A stretch of DNA of 64,000 nt from Vespa crabro (taxonomy: Eukaryota > Arthropoda > Insecta > Hymenoptera > Vespidae): contig NC_060977.1 in assembly GCF_910589235.1 (NCBI RefSeq), positions 752,501 through 816,500 on the forward strand, given 5' to 3'. Shown here piece by piece: positions 35,209 to 46,565 of the stretch. Under the pieces are notes generated by a model. That model ran no database searches, was not told the origin of the DNA, and worked only from the letters and a program-made list of their open reading frames with translations. The translations under genes were made by a program, and so were the position numbers. Numbering within the stretch: position 1 is the stretch's first letter; every line of letters starts with the position of its first letter.

Positions 35209-38200
35209 TGGAAAATGAATCGAATCGATTGCTAATAATAATCTCATATTAGATTTAGGACGAAAACGGGGTTATCGGTGATATATTTTTGTGCGTCGTT
35301 CCTCCTCGTTGATGTATTTTTATTAATACGTACAACGCAACGCGTTACGAGAAAGAAAGAAAAAAATATTTCGCGCGAAACGAATCGTATATCGTTAATG
35401 CGATAGCGCGTTTACTATTGTCGAAATTACAGAGTGGAAACGTAGGCGAGAATCTCGCGTTAAGAGGGAACAAAAAAATTTCAACCGGTGATCGATCGTT
35501 AATATATTTGTTTCGAGAAAGGTCGTCGAGACGAGAATAGTACGTGACGTTGCTCGACTGCGTGTAAGATACGTAATAATTGTTATATAAGGATAAAAAC
35601 TCCGTAAGAAACGAAGCATTCGTGACAAGCTTATCTAGTATTTATAAAATCGATTTCAAATTCCCTAAGATATTGGAATTTTCATTATGATTTAAAACGA
35701 TAGACGTCGCGGGATGGGCATCGAAGAAAAAATAAAGAGGAATCCAGCGGTGACGAAAGATTACGCGTAATTGCTCGTGCTTGTCCTTCGTTTCGAGAGG
35801 AAACAAACGAAAAAGAAAACACGTCCGAAGGATATTCTGCTTCATTGGTTCGCAACTTTCGAGACGATTATACTCGGTCTCAGCCGATTCTTCTTTCTAA
35901 GTTGTTTCGCCCAGGCAAACAGCCGTGCGTCGTTAATATTTCTTTTCTATTTTCCATATTTACCGGCTCGCCGTCATCAACGTCCTTGCTTTCGACATCG
36001 TTAAAGATTCTCGTATATAGAGAACGAAATCATTGCCAAGTATTATTTCCCCAAATGTATTTATTTTTTTTTTTTTCTTCCACGACACTTTCTTTCGTTC
36101 TCTCGTCATTTTGACTCTCGTCGTATTTTTTTTCTTCTTTTCTTTCTTTTCCTGCAACGTAAACGAAACGAACGTAAACTTTGCCGAGAGTTGCCGAGGA
36201 AATATCGATTGAATTGGCTATTTTCCTAAAGAGAACGAAAGGAAAGTAATAAAGCGATCGAAAAAAGAAAACTTTGTCTCTCTTTCTCTTAAACGTATCG
36301 TCGTCGTATCTCCTCTCTCGTTTGCATGCGCAGTTTCGGTTCTCCGTCAGAAATTGGAAATCTTTCAGGAAAGTCGGTAGGATAGAGGATTATAAACGAG
36401 CACGTGGAATACGATTTACATCTGCCCTATCGCTTTACCTGTGGGAGCTGATACAAGTTCGTAGCGCTGTTAATTACGATCGAGTGATTTATTAATTGTC
36501 ACGAACGTTGCGCGCTCGTCTAATAGTGTAACAGACATACAACGTATATAAGTAATACAAACGGTGAAAGCAGATCGAAGATAAAGCGATGCACGACATA
36601 CCTATCCATCGACGACGTAGACGCAAATGCGATAATAATGATCTTTGGCGATTAAATTCTCATCGTCCAAGATCGTTTCCAGAGATATTAAACGTCGTAA
36701 CGATTATTTTTACGAAGCCCGTTGATTTTTTCAAGAAAAAAAAATGAAAAAAAAAGAAAGAAAAAGAAAACAAAAATACAGATAAAAAGAAAACCAACTG
36801 ACTTAGGTGCACACCTTAACTCCGCGATAGGATGCAAAAGGAAATTCCGTATTCTCAGATATCTCGAGCAATATATTTTCATCGAGAAAATATGCGTTCT
36901 CGCGAGAGCACACACCTAAGCGGCACGCCAGAAACGTTACGCTAACAAACGATAATTTCTGCCTTACGGTCGATGTATCGAATTATTGCGGATTTCGAGA
37001 GGTCCCCTCACGTCGTTTAGGCCAATCGTGAATCAAATCGCATTAGCTTCGCAGATGCATATTCATGGGAAACGTATGGCGGATTACACAGGTTTCGTTG
37101 CACCCCGCCTATCGAAGGGGTGTTTTGCATCCCTTCGAAGGGGTTCCGAAGCATATTTATCGAAGTAAAACGACATCGTAAACGTGTACCAAATTGGTTC
37201 TCTCTCCTTCCCTCTTTTCTTCTTCCTCTTCCTCGCGCGCGCGCGCATCTCTTTCGTCTACGCGCGTTCCAACGGACGGAATTTGATCGATTTACGAGCC
37301 CCCGAGGCACTTCTCTAACCGGGACAATAAACTTTCTCATTTTTTGATAACAGACGTCGTTTCGACGCCCATATATAACCGGTCGAAAGTGAACGAGCGA
37401 CTATAGGTAGTAGATATAGGTCCATTAAAAAGTACCACGGAAAGTGAAAAGTAATTCGAGATCAGTATATCTCGTAACGAGGTCTTTTAATTTATAGAGA
37501 ACCACCAATTGACAAAAAATCTATTAACATGAAGATGGCTTTAGTGCTCGTAAACGCGCTGTTTCATCGAAAAGAAAAGATATGTTTCGTGGACGAACGA
37601 AAAATTCGTTTCTACGAATAAGATCGTAGAGTAATAAGGAGCATAGAAGTCACGTAGAAATCTCTGAGGGCTTATTTAAAAAGACGACTCGTCGTTTGGA
37701 ATCCGCAGACGCGGGACAAAACGCCTACGTAACGATGCTCGTCGAGACGTGCGTACGCTGCGGATTTGGAAGAAAGGCTCGGGACATGATTATCCGAAGT
37801 TCATCGGTCCTCTTCACGAACTCGTAAGCTTTCTAAGTCAGATATTAGAAACATCCAGGCGGAGTTATTCAGCTCGTGCTATTCGTTTTCTTCTTTTTTC
37901 GTCTCGATCTGTCTCTTTTCCTTTCCCATGGGCAACGTGACACGCACGCTTCCGAGCGTGAATCCCCTCGAAGGATTATGAACCGCGAGTGCGTCGAGAA
38001 GGAGCTCATCCTCCTTCTCTTTGACTAGTCCTTCCTCGTTCTCGCTATCCTATCCTCCTTCCCAAACGTCGACTCCTTACGCGAACGCTGTATCATCGGT
38101 GGAGATTATACCGCGCTAGGGAGAGGGTTGAAAGAGGTGTTGAAGGTGTAGCGTGATTTCGTGCGAACCATATGCGCGACGATCATTTCCAATTGAATTC

Positions 38201-39342
38201 TTTGGAAAATAAAAATGTACTCATTAATAGGAAATATTCAATTTATTATTATTACTATTTGACAAGAGAAACATAATCCTTTTCTTTTGGTTCCTTTAAT
38301 TTTTCAACACTTTTTCTCTCTTCGATCTTTACAAAATAATTTTTGCTCGTAATGTTTTTGAACTAGCAAGATTGTTCGTGTCAAGAGAATATTTCATTTT
38401 GAAAGCATTCGGTAAAGTAAACGATGAGAGCTCAAATTTTTGAAAGAGATTTGCAAGAAACGTCCGAAAAGCAGGGACCTCCTGGGACTCTTAGAACAAT
38501 AGCAAACGTCTTCGCAGTGAACAGCTGAAGTATTTACGACCCTAAGGAAGGTTCCAACGGTGTTTGCAGTGTTACAAAGTTATTGATGTTTTGTTCGTGT
38601 ATTTTTGGACATACGAAATAATAATGATTAGAAAAGGAAAAACGAAAAATACAAGAAGCAGAGAGAGAAAGAGAGAGAGAGAGAGAGAAGAAAAAAGAAT
38701 GAAATGAGAGAAGCGTAGAAACGTAGTCTTGTACGTACTAGGAAGACGAGGAAGCAGCGAGCATCCCCTGACGATGTTAATGAAGCCAGCCCTTAATGAA
38801 TCCATTCCAAAGCCGTGGAGATTCCGAGATAACGCTGATGGATACCCGCAACAGGGATTCTTTTAGAAACGAAGATTAGTCCTACTCGGGCAGAGGTTTT
38901 TCTATTCGACAATACCTTTTTCTTTCGTGTTCGAGAAAAGAATTTTTGTTGAGTTTTTTTTTTTTCTTTTTCTTTTTTTTTCTTTACGCGTTGACGGATT
39001 TACGACCGTCTTTCGTTGTGCGAGCCATCGAGTTTCGATGCTCGTCACTTGCATTTATCTTTTCTTCAACGATAAGCAAACACGAGAAATTCTTATCGCG
39101 GCTAATCGTTTGTCCTATCTCTTTTCCTTTTTCAAGAAATAAGTGAATAGAATACGGTGAGAGGATTTGCGCAAATACGGAAAAAATCTTTTCTCGGAGA
39201 AAAGAAAACTCGAAAGGAAGAAACATTCGCGCACCATCTTCGATAATTTCGAGAATCGTCGGATGAAACAATCGAAGACAAGAAAGAACGCCCGCGCGCG
39301 AAAGAGAGAGAAAGAGAGAGGGAGAGAGCAAGAGAGAGAAAG

Positions 39343-39388
<46 letters not shown>

Positions 39389-39807
39389 TTACCGACAACT
39401 ACCGGCTCGAAAGCCACGGCTGGCTCTCGTCTCTCTGTTATTTGCCGAGCGATCATCGGACGAAGAAGCTTCTCCTTGCGGATGCAACTCGGCTACGAGA
39501 TTGCTAGCCTTCCGCGCACCGCCGTAATTACCAAAAATCGAGCAAGACGAGCGAAAAGCCATCAGCGGCTTCGGTGCATTTCTGCAATTTTGGCGCGGTT
39601 CCATTGACGCAGAACACGCGCACGCGCGAGCGCCTACACACGTACACGAAGAAAAGAAAGAAGATCGACTCTCGAAGGCTAACTTCGTTCTTCGTAAAAC
39701 TTGAAATGTAATCGATTTCAATGTAATCGGGAAAACGAGCTCGGATATATATGTTTCTCGATGAAAGAAATATATAATACCGGGGTAAAAAAAAAAAGAA
39801 AAAAAAA
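35209..39807. other. Non-coding spacer with an enhancer-like island near 37.05 kb
   Basis: No gene seen. The 36960-37180 segment is free of simple repeats and holds ATGCATATTCAT (37055-37066, POU-dimer-like), CACCCC/GGGGTG inverted repeats and the palindrome CCCTTCGAAGGG (37131-37142). The rest is AT-rich DNA with A/T runs and a GA tract at 39302-39386. Confidence 0.5.
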
Positions 39808-40117
39808 TTAACCCATTGACTGCCAACTACGAGATATCTCGTAGTAAGCGTCTATATCAAAACTACCAGCTACGAGATATCTCGTAGTGGGTGCTGGAAT
39901 GTTTAGATTGGTTACAAATGGCTATTTCAGTTAGGAATTATTAGAAAGGATGAATGAAAAATGTATATAGTGTAGAGGACATATTACTTATCAATTTTTA
40001 TTATATTATATCAGTAACTTAATATTATTATATTTTGTAAAATTTCGTTTTCTTTAAAATAAAACCGTGGCATCCAGGGCAAGACACGCTAAATTTGCAT
40101 GGCAGTCAATGAGTTAA
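39808..40117. mobile_element. piggyBac-like MITE with TTAA duplication and internal palindromes
   Basis: The element is bounded by TTAA at 39808-39811 and 40114-40117, the target duplication typical of piggyBac. The 14-bp terminal inverted repeats match at 13 of 14 positions: left CCCATTGACTGCCA at 39812-39825, and right, read inward on the minus strand, CTCATTGACTGCCA at 40113-40100. Inside the left end the perfect palindrome CTACGAGATATCTCGTAG occurs at 39827-39844 and 39870-39887. The interior of about 300 bp is AT-rich and has no transposase frame, so it must have moved with a transposase supplied in trans. Confidence 0.85.
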
Positions 40118-40268
40118 GAATACGTACGCATAAATCTAATTTATTACGAGAGACAAAAAATGTACTCTCTTCCGAGTGGTAAGTAGGCATAAAAAGAAAG
40201 AAGGGCCGAAGAAAAGAGAGGTTTATTATCGTCGGCCGTCGAATGAATAGAAATAGAAAGTAATCGAG

Positions 40269-40323
40269 ATGGGTCTTACGGATGGTGAACTATACTCGGA
40301 GAATTCAACGAGTCTTGAGACAG
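40269..40323 (+). other. ATG-to-donor mini-exon candidate
   Basis: ATG at 40269 opens 18 codons (MGLTDGELYSENSTSLET) plus one base, ending in ACAG|GTGAGA, a good donor. Composition is protein-like, but a 55-base segment of this kind is expected by chance several times in a window of this size. Confidence 0.12.
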
Positions 40324-40958
40324 GTGAGAAAAGAAGGCCTTGGCTTCTTCGCTAAACAATCGCGTTAAGATGAACGTTCTTGAACGGGGGAACTCGATCC
40401 ATTCGCGCGCCCACAGGAGAGAGAGAGAGAGAGTTTTCAATGCTCGACACGATATTTATCTCGCGATTAAGAACGCGCGCTCAAGTTGGAAGGAATAAAA
40501 ACAACAGGGGGAGATGCAAGCAGGGATAGAAATATATGCGTAGAAGCAAAGCGCTTCCTTGCAACGGTAGGAAAAAGATGAATTGCGTTGAAAGTTTGAC
40601 AGGTAGTGAAGAGAAAAAAGTGCGATGCATCCTACTAGCGTAAATGCGTGAGAGAAAGAGAGAAAAAAAGCATCGTAGTACAATATACGAAACGAAGGGA
40701 GAGGTTTGAAAAAGGTTTCGGCTTAGCCTTTCGAGGCCCCCCTCCACGCTGTCCTCGGCCTTTCGTTCCTTCGGCGAATTTCCTAACGTTTGCCACCCGC
40801 TGTTTCCTCTTCTTACTCGTCGGACAATGCTTGTCCGACCATTGCTGACGACAATCGTGCGGAAATCGTGACGGTTTTACTGCCGGTGAAAATCCATGCC
40901 GAATGTACAAGCTGCATTCCCTGTCTCTCTTTCACCTTTTTCGTTTCGTCTCTATTCG

Positions 40959-41023
<65 letters not shown>

Positions 41024-41190
41024 CGCCCACGTTGTCCGTTCTTGCTTTCTCTTTTTCTTTTCCCCTCAGCCAGTACGGTCCTCCCTCGATGTTAGAGCTT
41101 CAAATGCGATGAAAAAACGTCTTAAAATCTTTTCGCTCGACGCAACGTTCGACGTTAAAGCAGAACGATTCTTTTCGAAAAGATTAGAAA

Positions 41191-41230
<40 letters not shown>

Positions 41231-41809
41231 TCGATCGAAAGACAGTTTCTGTCTTTATGGAAATTTGGGTGGCAATAGAGAAAAGACATTTCCATATAGA
41301 AATATATGAATTTAGGTATTCGACTATTTTCAAAAAAGAGAAACTATAAAACGAGTAGGGAAAATGTATCTGTTATGACCGATTACCTAAATTGTTGAGG
41401 AAAAAAGTATAAGAAAAAAAGCGAGGAAGGGCTATTTTCTCTTTCGTAAATATTAATACGAGGTCCGACCATTTTCGCTGGACGCATTACGCGGATCCTT
41501 CGTTTTTTTTTCCCATCGGAGCGGAACGCGTTACGGAAAAGTACGTTTGGACTCGGGAGGGCGCAAACAAATCCTACGTTCTTGGATCCCCTGGGAGAGC
41601 CCACCCTTATTTTCCGTCCGTATACGTCCACGTTCACGGTTTTCTCGCGTCCGACATTCTTTTTTTGCCCTTCTCTCTTACATTCTCTTCTCCCTTAGCG
41701 ATTTGTTGCGTGGGCATTTTCGATAGACGCCTCGCGACTCTTTTCTCCGGATCGAGAATGAATAATTTCTTTCCGTTTCGTCCCGTGCACATACACAAGA
41801 CCCTTTCAA

Positions 41810-41866
<57 letters not shown>

Positions 41867-42192
41867 GAATGTCGTCGATATCGTGAAAACGACCTTTATT
41901 TTTTCTTTTCCACCTACGTTTTTTCCCCATATTTCGTCCACCGAATTCGAACCAAATCGGACATCGTTTAGTTAAGGACTTAACGATCGGGCTACGAGAA
42001 AGCCAAGATGGCGAGCTAGAAGGAAGGAATAATTGAAAGTAATAAACATAAATCAGTGCTTTCCTTCCGTGCGATTTGGAAAGTCTAGCCATTAGGGAGC
42101 GTCGCTAATCGCGAATTTTCGGAAAATTCAACCACAAGCGGAAAGATGTGAGGCGGTCTCCGTAATAAAAGCCCACTGAGAGAGAGAGAGAC

Positions 42193-42257
<65 letters not shown>

Positions 42258-43255
42258 AAGAAGCAGAACTTGTGGTACCGTCGCACGTGTTCGCAAAATG
42301 TTCTCGGTATATGGCCAACGGTGGTTGCGCGCACACACGTTGCTCTTTAGCGTGCGCGCTCAATGTGTGTCGAGCTACACAGAAAGAGAGAAAAAGAAAG
42401 AGAGAGAAAGATAGGGAAAGAAGGAAAAAAAGAGCGAGGGTGGTTGCTATAGCAAACATACGTGTTGGTGTCACACATACGGACGAGACTCACAGCGAAC
42501 GTCGTTTTTCTCACCCTCGGTGACCCACGCCGCGTAGAAATATGCCAGCATTGTCGCAATTAGTTGTGTGCCGCCAAAAAGAGGAATGCGGAATATTCAC
42601 TCTCCCAACCCTTTTTCTTTCTCTTCCTTTTCGCCTTCTCTCCCTATCGTCCATTCCTTCTTCCTTCGTTCGAGCAGAGACAGAGAGAAAGAGAGAGAGA
42701 AAGAGAGAAAGAGAGCCAGGAAGGATTTAAAGGTAAAATTCATTCAAGATTTTCGATCAATGTAGAAATCGTAAGAATAAAAAATAAAGACACACGTAAT
42801 CGTATAATTTATATTAACGTTGCATTAAAGACTTTGTGGATAAAGAAAAAGTATCTGGTTCTTTTTAAATTATCGATTAGGATCTGGCACAGCGTTCTCG
42901 CTAATTACAAGAACGGACATTACGCTTACAAAGGAATTCCCGATAGTTTTGGAGAAAGTCCCAATTAGGGTGGTCCAACGTCGATCGGCGTTAGTCTCGA
43001 ACGATTTTCCAAAGGAAGATCTGGATCGGAACTCGATGAACCGAGTACTAATCCTTCGTGGCACCTGAACAAACAACGACTAAAGGAAACGACGTACCGT
43101 CGTTGCTACGTCGATATACGTTTGTGCCTTGGACACGTCCGAGAAAACCCTTTGAGGAGAGCAAACATTTTTGCAAAGAATTATAACAAAGGTCCGTAAT
43201 TAACGAAACCCATAAGAAGAACGGCAAACTGTTTCTGAAAAAAAAAGTAAAGTAC

Positions 43256-43259
<4 letters not shown>

Positions 43260-43287
<28 letters not shown>

Positions 43288-43336
43288 GAAAAGAAAAGAA
43301 AAGAAAAGAATAGAACAGAACAGAACAGAACAGAAA
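43260..43336. repeat. Pentanucleotide tract (AAAAG)n passing to (AACAG)n
   Basis: Eight or more AAAAG units change through AATAG to five AACAG units. A stepwise change of unit along the array shows spread of point mutations by slippage. Confidence 0.9.
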
Positions 43337-43738
43337 AATCTTTCTATCTGAGAAGCTTATCAGAGAAGCTCGTTACGATGTCGTTTTATCTCGCGAGCAC
43401 GATAGAGCTTCCAGAGAGAAGGAAAGGAGGGTAAGTTGGAAGAGTCCAGTCTCAGTTGGAAGGTGGTAGTGGACGAAGTATGCGGCTATCGATCACCGGT
43501 CCAACCCTGCGGGCGATGGTCTCCTCGCAAACTCGCTCGGCCCCTTCCCACTTTGTCCTCTTCGCCCTCTTCGCCCTCTTATCCTCATCCCCTCGAGTTA
43601 CACTACCGAATTTACCTAACGTAGGCGCGCCAGAGAGATATAGTCTCTTCCTTCTCTTCCTCGTTCTATCCTTCCTCGTCTTTCTTCCTTCCTGCTCTTA
43701 CCACCAACCTTCCGTCGTTGTTCTCTCCCTTTCTCTCT

Positions 43739-43789
<51 letters not shown>

Positions 43790-44599
43790 CTGGGCTGCGA
43801 CTCCCTTCTGACGCCGCTTCTCTCCACTGGTGCCAACATCTCCATAGCTCTGGACCCTTTGAGAGAGCTCTCCTCGAAGAGGCCTAGGACGGGGCGAGGG
43901 GAAGAATGTCAGAGGCCGAAGGAGAGGAATATCGAGGGAGTAAGAGAGACAGCTTGTTATGGACGTGATGGACCCTCCGTTCGTCGTACCTTCGGGCAAG
44001 ACGAAGAGGCAGGAAGGGAGGGGAGGGAAGAGGGAAGAAGCTTTTAGAGCTTGGAATATTCAGGAGACGAAGCTTGGACAAGCGAAACACATCCCCCTAC
44101 CAAACGTAGCTAGAGTATATCGACGCGCTATCTTCTTCCTTCGCCGTCACACGCCGGATATCGAATTGACAAGACGAAAAAGCAGCCCGAACTTTTGCTT
44201 CTCTACGAACTTATGCTTATCCCGTCCTTTCTCTTTCTCGCAAACTCGTTGCAATTTTTCTTTTTTTTTCTTTTTTTTTTTTTCGTTGCGATTTAGGAAG
44301 AAATAATATTAAATTATTATCCGATTTCGTGAAGTAAGTAGGTATTTTCTTATCTAAATTTTCAAGATGTCACGTTACGCCGATTGGAAAGATTCATTAG
44401 GAACGCGTCGCATTTCCCATTAACAGTTGACGTAACGCGAAATTAGCAGAAAATTAATAGAATAACGGTAGGGAAGAGAAGAAGGAGAAGGGCCGTCGTT
44501 AGATTTGACATATTTCGTTCCATAAGCGTATTCGAGAGACGACAGAGAGGGTGCGTGCTCGCGAAAGCCAAGCGTCTTTTGATTTCGTATTCAGAGAAC

Positions 44600-44669
44600 G
44601 TGCCTGTCTAGCAGCAGGACAACGGGTCCTGGAAGGACCTCTCGGCAATCAGCGGTGGTCCGCAGGCAC
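44600..44669. other. GC-rich 70-base foldable element
   Basis: GTGCCTG (44600-44606) and CAGGCAC (44663-44669) are perfect 7-base inverted repeats closing a 70-base segment. Inside are two alternative perfect hairpins: CAGGAC/GTCCTG (loop AACGG) and GGTCCT/AGGACC (loop GGA, 44625-44639). The size recalls a tRNA, but there is no T-arm TTCRA and no seven-base anticodon loop, so it is not one. A minus-strand open frame also crosses it (44591-44785). Function unknown. Confidence 0.3.
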
Positions 44670-45481
44670 TGTTTGTCTTTGCGCGTGATTGGCGCCTTGC
44701 TTTGCCGTTCTTGTTGGTCCAACCATCCGGGCCGCCTTCCTTCGTGCTCTGTTATATGTGAATGTTTATTGACGTTTTCCTTCAACGACGGACCTACGTG
44801 AATTGCCGTTCACGACGTATCTATAGATCGTATATCTATAGATCGGCTCGAAAAATATCGCCGTGGAAAAATATCAAAGAAGAGAATTACAAAAAGAGAA
44901 TATACCAATCATTCCGATCGGTGAACGCTTCGAAACGTTCACAAACTTCGAAATAATCTCGAAACGATTTCATTCTCTTTTAGCTTATCTGTAATAATAT
45001 CTTTCAAAATTTTCTATCGAATAACGTAGAACGTATCGATCAAAATTTAACAAGGCGATCGATAAAAGTATCTCAAGCAACTCGTTTTTTGCTTCCTTTC
45101 CATGCGCTAGATTTCCTCGCTTCGTACTGCTACGATCTACACGCGCTAGAAATTTGGCCGCATATAGTATCTCTTGCTGTTTCTTGTGCCCTGTACCTGT
45201 GCCTGTATGTGTGTATGTGTGTGTGTGTGTGTGTGTATGTTCGAGAAAATACGAGGGTGCACGTGTGCGTGCGCTCGCGCGATATGAGGTCCTGTAGGAA
45301 TTCACTGGCGGGCGTAAATTCTCTCGTGCTCCCTTCTCCTTCTTCTTCTCTTCCTTCTCCATCTCTCTTTCTCTCTCTCTCTCCCTCTCCCTCTCTCTCT
45401 CTAGCTCTATCTCTCTCTTGCACCTTTACGTATCTTCCCTTCGGATGGACTTTAGAATCCACCCCTTAGCCAGCCATTTCA

Positions 45482-45485
<4 letters not shown>

Positions 45486-45556
<71 letters not shown>
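45486..45556. repeat. (TC)n microsatellite, 71 bp, the longest pure one in the window
   Basis: Other TC tracts on this strand: 49-82, 1054-1097, 7130-7180, 9306-9364, 11002-11059, 15172-15207, 21103-21155, 28419-28500, 29575-29600, 31127-31200, 34798-34856, 40955-41021, 43742-43786, 46521-46560, 55173-55217 and 59251-59292. Apparent Ser/Leu-repeat frames here are repeat translations. Confidence 0.95.
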
Positions 45557-45559
<3 letters not shown>

Positions 45560-45581
45560 CATCGCTCGCTGCCGCCTCCAG

Positions 45582-45687
45582 CGACAACATTCTGCAGTCC
45601 AACGAGGGTGACCACCCCTCTGTGAGCAACGAGCCGAGCACAGTGACGCTCAAAGTCGAACTCCTCCGATATAGACCGCCACGATAA
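45582..45687 (+). other. Candidate terminal exon after the longest TC tract
   Basis: A 71-base pure (TC)n tract (45486-45556), then GCCGCCTCCAG (acceptor at 45581), precede an open frame reading SDNILQSNEGDHPSVSNEPS and ending RYRPPR before TAA at 45685. Codons strongly favour G/C at third positions, unlike the flanks. The exon would need two bases of its first codon from an upstream exon. A GGAGTA/TACTCC hairpin follows within 40 bases of the stop. No family is recognised. Confidence 0.22.
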
Positions 45688-46521
45688 AAAGATTGACTTT
45701 TTGGAGTAAACTTTAACTACTCCATAAAATGCGGTCTCTTAGTAAAGACCGAAGCTTACAATTCTTCACGATATCTTCAACGATCGATGCTTCTCGATCC
45801 ATTCATCGACTTTACGATCGTTCGAAATACCGGAGCTCGCTTTGTCTGATATTCCATTCGTTTTAAATACGATGTAATTAAATGGAGAAGATCATATGAA
45901 AAATCTTTTGTTGGAATTTTTGTTATGTTAGGAGGAAAAACGAGGTCGGAGAACATCCTGAGCTTGGTAAGTGGCGTATGGAGATATCCAGAGGGCGTTG
46001 GATAGCTCGCGAGGGTGCCACGAATGGAGTAAGAGAGAGATGAAAGACCGGGTAGATTTAGAGAGGGAGAAGAAGCGAGGGGTGATCACCGATAGAAGGT
46101 GATATAGGGAGAACTGAGGAAGAAAGAGATAGCGTCTCGTGAGAAGAGAAAATGAGATACGTGGACAAGAAGATGACTTTCCTCTGGACCGAAGCCCCCT
46201 TTTTCTTGCAGCCTCTATACGTGGTTATATCACCGCGGGAAATTCGGCTATCGATCTGCCTTTAAGAAATAAAACTCGAGATTAAAGAATTTGTTAATGA
46301 ATTCGACTCGAACGATTTATATAAATAATTCTATCGAACAAAGTCGAGGAATATCTCGAGTATATCTCTCGTTACGATGGTCACGTTTATAAAATTGTAA
46401 ATTTTTTTGAAAAAAAGAAAACGCAAACGTCGTTAGATCTTCTAGAGTCGATTCCACCGTTGAACGACAGCCGTTCAACTTTTGCTCCCGGCCAATTCCT
46501 AGCGGTCCTGCGACGTCCTTG

Positions 46522-46565
<44 letters not shown>

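Larger units (their letters stand above)
40118..45581. other. Non-coding spacer with TC/GA tracts
   Basis: No supported gene apart from the candidates listed separately. At 43800-44060, immediately right of a TC tract, a GC-rich frame starting LGCDSLLTPLLSTGANISI is open for 80 codons but has no clear acceptor. At 44819-44843 the palindrome ATCTATAGAT occurs twice, 15 bases apart. Confidence 0.45.

Noticed and set aside
44600..44669. tRNA gene
   Set aside because: Size and a 7-bp closing stem fit, but there is no TTCRA T-loop and no seven-base anticodon loop.
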